A DNA stretch of 64,000 bases from Aegilops tauschii subsp. strangulata (lineage: Eukaryota; Streptophyta; Magnoliopsida; Poales; Poaceae), in NCBI RefSeq assembly GCF_002575655.3, contig NC_053037.3, positions 569,324,880 to 569,388,879 of the forward strand, given 5' to 3'. The notes below the pieces were generated by a model. The model searched no databases and was not told the DNA's origin. It worked only from the letters and a program-made list of their open reading frames with translations. Both the position numbers and the translations under genes were made by a program. This document shows, one piece after another, positions 36,930 through 47,731 of the stretch (within the stretch, counting starts at the first letter, position 1; every line of letters begins with the position of its first letter).

Positions 36930-38560
36930 GAAATTCTAGTTTAGCCAGAGAAACCAAATCAATCTGATTCTGATTCAGACACAGAGAGATGTTGAGGTGT
37001 GCCGAGTATCGCTAGAGCGTCCCCTTTCGCCACTTAGGGATGTTGCGTCTTTTGGGTATTGAGCATGCGTGCTCGGTTTGGCCAGCTGGTCATGTAGTCC
37101 GAACTTTCATTTGGGACAGCAAATCTGCATCATTGGTGTCTTTATTAATTTAAAGCCAGATGCATGTGGCTTGTTTGTTCTAAAAAAATAAATGCTAATA
37201 GGGCAGTGGTAGATAAAATGTTTGCTGAGTCACACAGGAGACATGCCATATCATTGCCGATATTATGATGTCTATGTTTTAACATACTCCTAGCATTTAA
37301 CTGGTTAGATAATAAGAGCCATCCAAAGATCTTTTGCTTGAGTACTATCTTGGAATTCCGAAATTCATTTGAAGGGTTCATGCAAATTTTGCAGGACACT
37401 TAACTCTAACGAGTGTCCCTGCAAAAACAAAACTATGACGAGGGGAGAAATAAGACTACCTGCGCTAATGAGGGAAGCATAGAGCAATTTCGTACTAACG
37501 GAAGTGACCTATATTCACAAAATAATGTGGCACCCTAAACCTTAGAGCAAAATATTTTCCTTGGTGTGTTCTAGAGTGATGTAGTTCTAGTTGACAACAC
37601 ACCTTGAAATAGAGCATTATTCTTTCTTTCCAAATACTTTTGGCAGCAATAGTAAACACTAAACATAGTAGCTAGCTAGATCTCAAGCACACTTTAGCAA
37701 TAAAAACCAAATCAATCCGATTCTGATTCAAAGACTAAGATATGTTGAGGCGTGCCCTTTGAGTAATGCTAAAAGGGCGGTGGAAGGTAAAATGTTACTT
37801 GGTCACAGACGCGACATGTGATATTATAACTTCTCGGTTCTCAGCACATTCCTTGTGTTTAGTTCGTGAGATAATAAGATCCATGCAAAGATCTTCTCCT
37901 TCATTACTATCTTGGGTTTCCAAATCCGTATGAAGGGTTCAAGAAGATTTGGTAGCACACTTAATTCTGACAAGGGACCAAAAGTAGCACTAATGGAGGG
38001 ACGAGAGAGTGACGTCGTAGTATGAAAAGCGATGTAAACTCATAAACTAAAGAGTCACTCAAAACCATAGACGCAAAAGATATGTCTTGGTGCTTTCCCT
38101 AAGTAGCTTTAGTTTGCATAGCACACAATAAAATAGAATATTATCCTTTGTTTCCAAATATCCCAAGCAGCAATACAAACACATCTCATAATATATCTCC
38201 CCGGAAGCTCACTTTAGCTAGGCAAACCCAAGCAATCTGATTCCTATTTGGAGATCAAGAGTTGTTGAGGCGTGCCAAGCAACTAGTGCTAAAATGGAAG
38301 TGGAAGATTAAATGTCACTTCAGTTACACAAGAGACACGTCAAATCATTATCAGTATTATAACGTCTTCCTTTTAACACGCTCACTATCCTGGTTTTCCC
38401 AATCCATTTAAGGAATTCAAGCTGAATGGTTACCACAATCAACTCTAACGAAGGAAGAAAGGACACCTTCTAGCGTTAATGAGGGAAGGGAAGAGCAACA
38501 TCTTACTACGAAAAGCGACATACACTCACAAACTCCATTTTTACAGCAAACACTTTTTTT
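36930..38560. repeat. Three diverged tandem copies of a ~530-740-bp segment
   Basis: Landmarks AAACCAAATCAATC(T/C)GATTC followed by GTTGAGG(T/C)GTGCC occur near 36950 and 37706, with a looser match near 38225 (CAAGCAATCTGATTCC...GTTGAGGCGTGCC). Other shared phrases are CTATCTTGG and GAAGGGTTCA. Copies are heavily diverged. No coding content was recognised. Confidence 0.65.
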
Positions 38561-38619
38561 ACAGCAAAGACTCTTTAGCTATAGGATACAGGAAATAAGA
38601 GAACCAAACGTAGGTGCCG

Positions 38620-39600
38620 GGTAATACTTGTTCCCCCATCCCATCAATTATCTAATATCAGGTTTCATACTGCATCTTATCCATCTCGATCGTAGGAGAA
38701 GTTCCCATGGTTTGCTAGGGGAATGTGGCGATTTTGTTAGTCATGAAGTTCCAAAGCTCCAACCTTTATGTGCTTTCTGTGCAGGGCTTTGTACGTTTGT
38801 GTGTCATACTATGTTCTTCTTGATACTCTTAAAGAATAATTGAAAGAGTAAACTGAAACTGTTGGATAAAAATATTCATCACTGAAATTTCTCCATTCAA
38901 CCATATCCAATTGCTCATTTTCAGATATGTTATACATGAAAAGGCTCATCTTAGGACAAATGTTCAATGTGTAAGTGCCTGGGTTTTGGTTACCGCTCAA
39001 AATTTTGAGATTTTGAGCAGTTCGCGAGTATTTTTGAATTTTTTAATTTGAACGCCGCACGTACAGTTACCGAGTATTAAAAAAATGGATGGTAACTACT
39101 CGGTATTTTCGGGATTTGGTAACCAAAAGCTTGGTAGGTGCTGGCCGGGTGATATTTGTACCCCCACCCATCAATTATCAAATATTAGGTTTTGTACTGC
39201 CTCTTATCCATCTCGATCGTATGAGACGTTCCCATGGTTTTCTAGGGAAGTGTGTTGATTTTGTTAATCATGAAGCTCTAGAACCTCCAGTCTTTATATG
39301 TGTTGTGGCCGTGATGTGTATATTTGTGTTAAATCTATAGTCTACTTCCTGATTCTAGTACAGAATTGAAATAAAAGCTGAATTACTTTGATAAAAACTT
39401 CACCACTGTAATTTCATGAGATTAGTCCTCCACTCAACCATATCATGCTATCGAAGCCAACAGAATTGCTTATTTTATAGAATATCTTATATGAAATGCT
39501 TATCTTGGACTAGGACTTGAGATCAAATGACTACTGCTCCTTGAATCCATCTTCAGCTAAGGAATATATGAATTTGTTCGGCGGCTACGTAATAGATCAA
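38620..39600. repeat. Two copies of a ~535-bp segment downstream of the RING pseudogene
   Basis: CCCATCAATTATC, CTTATCCATCTCGATCGTA and TTCCCATGGTTT recur at 38640-38710 and again at 39168-39235. The second half of each copy matches the RING 3' flank at 5481-5740. The duplicated RING block was therefore itself partly duplicated. Confidence 0.7.
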
Positions 39601-39639
39601 CAACTCATCTGGATCCGAGATCTATCTAATCTCAGTATC

Positions 39640-40290
39640 TAAAGCCAAATTAATCGATGACCTCACGCCTGCAAATTGGGCACTTTGACTCTTGGTAGAA
39701 CCACGGCTAATGCACGGGATGTGGAAAGGCGTGGGTGTGGAAGCACGGCGGTCTGGCAATCTCCTCCTCACCAGGCTCAACTACAAATGGCAAATCGCAT
39801 AGACCTCGCAGGGTGCCGGCGGAGCTCCGGCAGCAGGGGTCGCCTCTCTGCAGGCCCAAATTAGGGGATGTGGATAGCTGAACACCAAACACACCAGCAG
39901 CGACGGTACACGGATGTTGATCTCAAAGCGCAAGAAGATGCCCTCAAGGCTATTGATCTTGCGGATGAAGGTGGCCCCCCAGTTCCCGGGGGCGAAGTCG
40001 TACTCGTCAGTGCCAGGCCCGTCAGCGAGGATCCCGTGGATGAGGTCGCCGCAGGCCTCGTAGTTGCAGAAGACCGCAGGGTCCGCGACCTCCACCTTGC
40101 TGGCGAGTTGTACCGGATCCCGATCCTGCGTCTCACGTGCGACACAACCACATCGCTGTGGATGCACAGGGAGCTCGAGAGATGGATGTTCTTGACGTGG
40201 GGGACGGTGCGCAGGAGAACTCACCCACAGCCGAAGTTGTGCGTCTCTGTGACCTCCGCGGTTTGTGGCCATGGTGGAAACACCATGGTC
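39640..40290 (-). pseudogene. Broken copy of the RING-type gene at 5884-6594
   Basis: Aligns to the gene at 5884 from the ATG (MVFPPWPQTAEVTETH) through KVEVADPAVF, APGNWG and CPICRREV. Damage includes an early TGA after FGCG (about codon 22), loss of a segment in the middle that shifts frame, a TAG right after AICHL, and a second frameshift before PWFY. The first RING cysteine has become tyrosine. It retains extra codons at the place where the 5884 gene is short, so the two copies decayed in different ways. Homology continues into the promoter side (TTTCTTATAGGCGAAGGA). Confidence 0.85.
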
Positions 40291-40440
40291 TCCAAAGAAA
40301 TGAAATGTGGTCTGAAGCTATCTACCCCGCACCGTACCATGGAGGATCAGGGGACGAGGTTTCTTATAGGCGAAGGATGGAGGGCACGCCGCATGCTAAA
40401 GGGGTGCTCTGCTGAGCGCGCTGGACTGGAAAGGGAAAGT

Positions 40441-40718
40441 GGGGACTAATGTGCACTACTGCATGAGGAGGGCGTTGTCGTGACTGTCGTGCAGCAGACC
40501 ATCATATCTCAAACTTGTGGTTGGTTGGTGTCGATCACCCGCTGCCGATCTGATCCGTGTCTCGCACATAAGTAGCTGGCCCCTCATGGGCTACCCTTAC
40601 ATGGCCTCCGGCCCACACACGCACACACTGGCCCAGGGGCCGAAACACACTCCATCGCAGTTTAGTTAGCTGAATGACTAAACTGCACTTGTTCATTCCA
40701 CTGCTGGTGCTATGGGTC
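40441..40718. other. No gene recognised
   Basis: Short non-coding interval between the RING pseudogene promoter region and the MITE-like element. Confidence 0.4.
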
Positions 40719-41043
40719 AGTTTGGTTGCTGCCCTGGGCTGCATGCCTGGGCAAAAATGCTGCCTGGCCAGGCACATCGAATACAAATTTCCTGGCCTTG
40801 TCAGGCTCCCTGGACTAGTATGTGTTTGGATCATGTCCTGGGCCTGGGAAATATCTATGGATTAAAATATTCGAAAGTTGATGGTGTCAGCCCATAACCC
40901 ATGTCAAAAGCGCTCAGATTAGCTCCAGGCTAACACCGGACGTCGCCCAGGCTACCAGAAACGGATGCCTGGCAGGCTAATCACCTGCCTGGGCGATCCA
41001 GGCCAGGCTTGGACTACTTTTTTCAGGGCTTCAACCAAACAAA
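40719..41043. mobile_element. MITE-like element with inverted ends
   Basis: The left end, AGTTTGGTTGCTGCCCTG, resembles the reverse complement of the right end, TGTTTGGTTGAAGCCCTG. The ~325-bp interior is rich in CCTGGGC/GCCAGG words and has no coding content. Size and ends suggest a hAT- or Harbinger-type miniature element. A clear target duplication was not found. Confidence 0.4.
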
Positions 41044-41098
41044 CACAGCTATATCTCAGGCAAGCTTCAGGCGAGGTATCATGGACTGAGGAAGCGAA

Positions 41099-43010
41099 TC
41101 AAACACGCTCTATATCAGCATCAGCAAGCGCGACATTGCCCTCCCCTTGAGATGGAGCTCCTTCCCAGATATAGGCCGATGGGTAGCGCGGGCGAAGGAC
41201 GTCGTAGTCTTCCCAAGTGGTGGCTGATGACGGCATGTTGGACGACTGAACACGCAGCTGCACGACAGGTGCATCTCCTTTCTTCAACATCCTCTGTTCC
41301 ATGATGGGCACGGGTTTAGTTTCTCCACAGGTGAGGTCAGGCCCTCGAGGCAGCTCCGCTAAGACTGGAGTGTAATCCGGGGTGAAAGGCTTGAGTTGGG
41401 AGACATGGAATACCGGGTGGATGCGGCAGTCTGGAGGCAACTGCAGGCGATAAGCCAGTGATCTGATCCGCTCCGTCACTTCGAAAGGGCCAAAGAACTT
41501 GTAGGAGAGCTTGCGGCACGGGAGATTGGCGACGGACGATTGCGCGTACGGCTGCAGCTTGAGGAGAACTTGTTCACTGACGTCAAAGTCGTGTTCAATG
41601 CGGTGGCGGTCGGCTTGTTTCTTGAAGCAGGCTTGGGCACGCGTGAGCTGGGCGCGCAGCATCTCTCATTGCGTGGTCCAGTCGAACTATGGTGGTGTCG
41701 CGTTGTCTTGCAGGGTGGAGCTCAGCTGTGGTAGGCCACCCAGATTTGGTTCCTTGCCGTACAGCTCCTTGAACGGGGAGCAGTTGAGCGAAGAGTGGTG
41801 GGCGGAGTTGTACCGGAACTCTTTCGTGGGAAGCCACTTGCGCCATTGTCGCGGCATGTCGTGCACCGCACACCTCAGGTACATCTCGAGGCATTGGTTG
41901 ACGCGCTCCGTATGGCCATCCGTCTGCGGGTGGTACGCCGTGGAATAGAGCAGTTTGGTTCCGGCAGCGGCAAGCAATTCGCGCTACATGCCGCAGGTGA
42001 AGATCTTGTTGCGGTCCACGACGATGGAGTGAGGAACGTCGTGTAGCTTGATGACATGTTCCCAGAACGCACGAGCGACCTGGACGGCGGTGAAGGGATG
42101 ATGGAGCGGAATGAAGTGTGCGTACTTGGTCAGGCGATCGACCACGACCATGATGGCGTCAGACCCCTCGGACTTGGGCAGCCCCTCGACGAAATCCATG
42201 GTCAGATCGTGCCATGGTCCGGCGGGGATTGGTAGAGGTTGGAGCTTGCCTGCAGGGTGCGTGTGCTCATGCTTGGCATGCTGACAGACGGCGCACTGCT
42301 GGACGAAATCCTCCACGGCGCGTTTCAGGCCCGGCTAGGCGAACAGCTTCTGGACGCGATGATACGTGGCCGTGGCACCCGAATGGCCACCAACAACACT
42401 ATGGTGAAGAGCGGCGATGAGCTTGGTCTGCAGCGCGGAGTTGGGCCCAATCAATAGACGCCTGCGCTGCCGAATCACGCCGTTCTGAAGTGTGCGTCCC
42501 TCGTGGTCTGAGGTGGAGACCGCCAGCTTGGCCAGCAGTTCTTGCGAGTCAGGGTCCGTCTCGTAGGGGTTGGCGATCTCTTGAGACGATTGCGGTTAGC
42601 AGACCGAGAGCGCGTCGAGCGCCAGAAGGTGTCCCACCCTGGAGAGTGCATCACCGGCGCCGTTGTCGACGCCCTTCTTGTACCGGAAGGAGAATTGCAG
42701 GCCCACCATCTTGGACATGGCCTTGCGCTGAAGCTCCGTCACGAGCTGCTGACCACGGAGCGCAGAGGCTCTTGTGGTCGGTGACGATCTCGAATGGGGC
42801 TCGTTGCAGATAGGGCCTCCACTAGTCGATGGCCATCGACTGCTAGGAATTCCTTCTCGTATGTCGACAACTTTTGGTTCCGCACCTCCACGGCCTTGCT
42901 GAGGTCGGCGACTAGGTGGCCGTCCTGGGTGAGCACCGCGCCCACGCCCGTGTCGCACGCGTCCGTCTCGATGGCGAAGGGATGTGTGAAATCCGAAAGC
43001 GCCAGCACAG
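41099..43010 (-). pseudogene. Ty3/gypsy polyprotein fragment (RNase H, integrase, C-terminal chromodomain-like region)
   Basis: Read on the minus strand: an RNase H start (FAIETDACDTGVGAVLTQDG), the link to integrase (GLQFSFRYKKGVDNGAGDAL), the zinc-binding/core entry (CAVCQHAKHEH, then TMDFVEGLPKSEGSDAIMVV), the core end (STAYHPQTDGHTERVNQCLE), the strand-transfer tail (IHPVFHVSQLKPF) and a final WEDYDVLRPRYP block like a chromodomain of chromoviruses. Several frameshifts and an internal TAG near 41988 separate the pieces. Gag, protease and most of reverse transcriptase are absent, cut off at 43013 by a CACTA end. Confidence 0.88.
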
Positions 43011-43012
43011 GT

Positions 43013-43688
43013 CACTACTAGCGAAAACCCTAGTAGTAGCACTGGTTTTAGAGCTACTAGTAGCGCTTGTACAAGCGCTACAAGTAAGGCGCCACAGCTA
43101 ATTGATAGCAGTAGCGCTGGTTAGCCAGCGCTACTGCTACACCTAGTTAGCAATAGCGCTCTTGTTGGAAAAGCGTTGCTAATAGAGGTAAGTAGCAGTA
43201 GTGTTTCTTCTAAAAAGCGCTGCTTATTTTTCCTTTTTTTTAATTGTAGCTTGTATATGTTTTATATACAGTACTTTCATCATATGATTTTATGACGATG
43301 ATTAGTTAGTATATACAATAGTGTGAAATGAAGGTGGATTAGGTTCAAGTGGAGTCAACGTGTGCTGCACCACATGTTACCTCCACTTGAACCTAATCCA
43401 CCTTAGCTTCAAATGGAGGCAACATGTCGTGCCACATGTTGCCTCCACTTGAACCTAAGGTGGATTACCACATGTTTCCTCCATTTGAAACTAAGGTGGA
43501 TTAGGTTCAAGTGGAGGCAACATGTGCACCACATGTTGCCTCCACTTGAATCTAATCCGCCTACACAAGCTATTTAATCATCATAATAGTCATTACGACT
43601 AACACTAGCTATTTAATCATCATAGTCATAGTGTAGCACATCATCATCTTGAAACTCATTCTATCTAGCTAATCACCACCAACACTAG
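43013..43688 (+). mobile_element. Left end of another CACTA element, interrupted by an LTR element
   Basis: Begins CACTACTAGCGAAAACCC inside the gypsy polyprotein, followed by subterminal inverted motifs such as GTAGCGCTGG...CCAGCGCTAC. It stops where the LTR begins at 43689 (preceding five bases ACTAG). The rest should lie beyond the window's right edge, after the LTR array. Confidence 0.75.
43331..43561. other. Cluster of fold-backs in the CACTA end
   Basis: The word AGGTTCAAGTGGAGGCAACA and its reverse complement alternate. 43331-43364 pairs with 43371-43404, and 43494-43527 pairs with 43530-43561. Two less perfect arms lie between them. Transcripts would form several ~32-bp stems in a row. 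Confidence 0.85.
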
Positions 43689-45238
43689 TGATACGTCTCC
43701 AACGTATCTATAATTTTTGATTGCTCCATGCTATATTATCTTCTGTTTTGGACATTATTGGGCTTTATTATACACTTTTATATTATTTTTGAGACTAACC
43801 TATTAACCGGAGGCCCAGCCCAGAATTGCTGTTTTTTGCCTATTTCAGAGTTTCGCAGAAAAAGAATATCAAACGGAGTCCAAACGGAATGAAACCTTCG
43901 GGAACGTGATTTTCGGAACGAGCGTGATCCAGAGGACTTGGACCCTACGTCAAGACATCAACCAGGAAGCCACGAGGTAGGGGGGCGCGCCTACCCCCCC
44001 CCCCCCCAGGCGCGCCCTCCACCCTCGTGGGCCCCCTGTTGCTCCACCGACGTACTTCTTCCTCCTATATATACCTACGTACCCCCAAACTACGAGATAC
44101 GGAGGCAGAAACCTAATTCCACCGCCGCAACCTTCTGTACCGGTGAGATCCCATCTTGGGGCCTGTTCCGGAGCTCCGCCGGAGGGGGCATCAATCACGG
44201 AGGGCTTCTACATCAACACCATAGCCACTCCGATGATGTGTGAGTAGTTTACCTCAGACCTTCGGGTCCATAGTTATTAGCTAGATGGCTTCTTCTCTCC
44301 TTTTGGATCTCAATACAATGTTCTCCCCCTCTCTCGTGGAGATCTATTCGATGTAATCTTCTTTTGCGGTGTGTTTGTTGAGACCGATGAATTGTGGGTT
44401 TATGATCAAGTTTATCTATGAACAATATTTGAATATTCTCTGAATTCTTTGATGTATGATTGGTTATCTTTGCAAGTCTCTTCGAATTATCAGTTTGGTT
44501 TGGCCTACTAGATTGATCTTTCTTGCAATGGGAGAAGTGCTTAGCTTTGGGTTCAATCTTGCGGTGTCCTTTCCCAGTGACAGTAGGGGCAGCAAGGCAC
44601 GTATAGTATTGTTGCCATCGAGGATAACAAGATGGGGTTTATATAATATTGCATGAGTTTATCCCTCTACATCATGTCATCTTGCTTAAAGCGTTACTCT
44701 GTTCTTATGAACTTAATACTCTAGATGCATGCTGGATGGTGGTCGATGTGTGGAGTAATAGTAGTAGATGCAGGCAGAAGTCAGTCTAATTGTCTTGGAC
44801 GTGATGCCTATATACATGATCATACCTAGATATTCTCATAACTATGCTCAATTCTGTCAATTGCTCAACGGTAATTTGTTCACCCATCGTAAAATACATA
44901 TGCTTTTGAGAGAAGCCACTAGTAAAACCTATGGCCCCGGGTCTATTTTCCATCATATTAATCTTCCAACACTTAGCTATTTCCTTTGCCCTTTTATTTT
45001 ATCATATCTATCATATCTATCAGATCTCACTCTCTTAAGTGACCGTGTAGGGATTGACAACCCCTTATCGCGTTGGTTGCGAGGATTTATTTGTTTGTGT
45101 AGGTGCGAGGGACTCGTGCGTGGCCTCCTACTGGATTGATACCTTGGTTCTCAAAAACTGAGGGAAATACTTAGGCTAGTTTGTTGCATCAACCTTTCCT
45201 CTTCAAGGGAAAACCAACGCAGTGCTCAAGAGGTAGCA
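43689..45238 (+). repeat. LTR 1 of the tandem retroelement
   Basis: Starts TGATACGTCTCCAACG and ends GAGGTAGCA, about 1550 bp. It contains a 14-base C run (43994-44007) and a TATATATACC box near 44067-44076, likely the TATA region. It is identical to LTR 2 as far as I can see except for the C-run length. Confidence 0.9.
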
Positions 45239-45249
45239 AGAAGGATTTC

Positions 45250-45268
45250 TGGCGCCGTTGCCGGGGAG
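45250..45268 (+). other. Primer binding site, tRNA-Asp type
   Basis: TGGCGCCGTTGCCGGGGAG, eleven bases after the LTR end. Complementary to the 3' end of a plant tRNA-Asp, as recalled for this gypsy group. Confidence 0.85.
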
Positions 45269-45443
45269 TCTACGCAAAAGTCAACATACCAAGTACCTAT
45301 CACAAACCCTTATCTCCCGCATTACATTATTTGCCATTTGTCTCTCGTTTTCCTCTCCCCCACTTCACCCTTGCCGTTTTATTCGCCCTCTCTTTTCCCT
45401 TTTGCCTCCCTCTTTCTTTTTGCTCCGCGCACTTTCTGCCGTT

Positions 45444-46277
45444 ATGTCTGAAACTGGGGAAATTATTGTCGATAAAGATAATAATAATACCATGGAAAAT
45501 TCTGATGCTCTTGCTAAAGAATCCCCTACCTTACATACAAAAAAAATCCGAATTGGTAGTGGTAACATTATTGGAAAAGGAGTTATCCATGATTTCTTTA
45601 CTTGTGTCGGTGCTTTGCCTTCTATGGGTAGTTCTATTCTTCATAGAACTAGTAGCCTTGCGGACGCTATCGCCATTCTTGTAGTTGAACTTGAAAGACA
45701 ATCTATGCACATGCATCCCTGCATACAGAGGATTTTCCTAGAATTTTCTAACATTGAGCATTCTTCTGTTAAGCGTGCCGCTACTATCTTTTTGGCTCAT
45801 GAGTTCAGATTTATTATAAAAGAGGCCAAAGAAATCTTTGCGCATTATAGGGTGGATGCTGGACGTCCTCCCATAGAAACTATCTTATTTGATCAAGAGG
45901 AAATAATGCGTTATCAATCTCTAGATTATGTTGCTTTTAATGAAAACCTTAGAAAAAAGGTTCCTACCAATATTCTAGTTGATAGAATTTCTGAACTTAA
46001 TGATGATTTGTCTATTCGAAATAATGAGCTAGGATATTCTCTTGAATATAGGCTCAGCAAGTTCTGTCAAAAGAATGCCTATAATGATGAATTGGTTGTG
46101 CAATATGAAGGGCCGAAGGAGGAACCTATACCTCCTAATGTTGATCTTGGGGATTTTTGTCCCATTAAATTTAGCCCTTTTGTTTACTTTTGCTTGCCAC
46201 AAAGAAAGCTTGCTGCCGAACGTAGAGAGTATGAAATGAGTTTTAATGATCTATCTTATTATTATGGCAGTACCTAG
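45444..46277 (+). CDS. Retroelement ORF of unknown function, 277 aa
   Basis: Intact frame beginning MSETGEIIVDKDNNN; an upstream in-frame extension reaches 45258 but overlaps the primer site and low-complexity leader, so the 45444 start is preferred. It contains helical, hydrophobic and charged stretches (DAIAILVVELERQSMHM, AATIFLAHEFRFIIKEAK) and ends FNDLSYYYGST. No zinc knuckle, protease or polymerase motif is seen. By position just after the primer site it stands where Gag would be, but I do not recognise a Gag family. It is open in both tandem copies, as expected for recent duplicates. Confidence 0.7.
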   Translation: MSETGEIIVDKDNNNTMENSDALAKESPTLHTKKIRIGSGNIIGKGVIHDFFTCVGALPSMGSSILHRTSSLADAIAILVVELERQSMHMHPCIQRIFLEFSNIEHSSVKRAATIFLAHEFRFIIKEAKEIFAHYRVDAGRPPIETILFDQEEIMRYQSLDYVAFNENLRKKVPTNILVDRISELNDDLSIRNNELGYSLEYRLSKFCQKNAYNDELVVQYEGPKEEPIPPNVDLGDFCPIKFSPFVYFCLPQRKLAAERREYEMSFNDLSYYYGST

Positions 46278-47045
46278 ATCTATCCTTGCTTTTATGCCTA
46301 GCTAGGGGCGTTAAACGGTAGGCTTGTTGGGAGGCAACCCAATTTTATTTTTAGTTTTTTGCTTTTTGTTTCTATTTAGTAATAACTATTTGGTCTAGCC
46401 TCTGGTTAGATGTCTTTTTATGTTTTAATTAGTGTTTGTGCCAAGTTAAACCTATAGGATCTTCTTGGATGGTAGTTATTTGATCTTGCAGAAAATTCCA
46501 GAAACTTTCTGTTCACGAAAACAATTGTTAAAAATCACCAGAACGTGATAAAATATTGATTCCAATTGCTGCTGATTAATAAACAAATTGTCTAGGTCGT
46601 ACTATTTTGGCTGAATTTTTGGAGTTCCAGAAGTTTGTGTTAGTTACAGATTACTACAGACTGTTCTGTTTTTGACAGATTCTGTTTTTCGTGTGTTGTT
46701 TGCTTATTTTTATGAATCTATGGCTAGTAAAATAGTTTATAAACCATAGAGAAGTTGGAATACAGTAGGTTTAACACAAATATAAATAAAGAATGAGTTC
46801 ATTACAGTACCTTGAAGTGGTCTTTTGTTTTCTTTCGCTAACGGAGCTCACGAGATTTTCTGCTGAGTTTTGTGTTGTGAAGTTTTCAAGTTTTGGGTAA
46901 AAGATTTGATGGATTATGGAACAAGGATTGGCAGGAGCCTAAGCTTGGGGATGCCCATGGCACCCCCAAGATAATCTAAGGACACCCAAAAGCCAAAGCT
47001 TGATGATGCCCCGGAAGGCATCCCCTCTTTCGTCTACTTCCATCG
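46278..47045 (+). other. Retroelement interior, non-coding
   Basis: Starts after the ORF with GCTAGGGGCGTTAAACGGTAGG and GGGAGGCAACCCAATTTTA. It is related, in opposite orientation, to 11690-12450. No gene seen. Confidence 0.7.
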
Positions 47046-47731
47046 CACTACTAGAAAAAGGCTTACTAGTGGCGCACCAGTTTTGCCTACTAATGGCGCA
47101 CTACTGGTGCGCCACTAGCATCACGCCACTAGTAATTTTTACTAATGGCGCACCGCTGGTGCGCCATTAGTATCTGGTACTCTAATGGCGCACCGGGCAG
47201 TGCGCCATTAGTATAGGCCCCGGTGCGCCATTAGTATGCCTCCCAGTGGGCATGTGCTTTGCCATACTAATGGCGCACTGCTGGGTGATGCGCCATTAGT
47301 ATCCTTTGGCATACTAATGGCGCACGTTTGGGTGATGCGCCATTAGTATGTATATTAGGGATTTTTTTCTTTTCTGATATTTGCACAGATTACAAAATAT
47401 ATTATTGGACAGAATATAAACAACACCACACAGCAACAGCAGATTCATCGAATACAATAGAAGATTAGTCTCCGAATACAATTCATCATATTAGTCTCCG
47501 AAATCAAAAGACCGAACAAAGATAGAACATTACAAGTCTCGAGACCGCGAGTAGCGAGTTTGTCGAAATTAATACTAATCCTAACAAGTCCTACTAATCA
47601 TCATCATACAACTTCTACTCGTTATTAATAACAAGTCATACGATCATCATCCTGATAGTCATCGAACCAACCCTACTTAATTGTTCTTAGCACATGATCA
47701 TCAGTATTAGGCAGGACCTAAAATACCCTAT

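Noticed and set aside
41099..43010. Possible functional gypsy integrase gene
   Set aside because: Internal TAG, several frameshifts and loss of upstream domains make it clearly decayed.
45258..45443. Extended N-terminus (62 residues) of the retroelement ORF starting at MPGSLRKSQ
   Set aside because: Overlaps the primer binding site and leader; the extension is low-complexity Ser/Phe/Leu.
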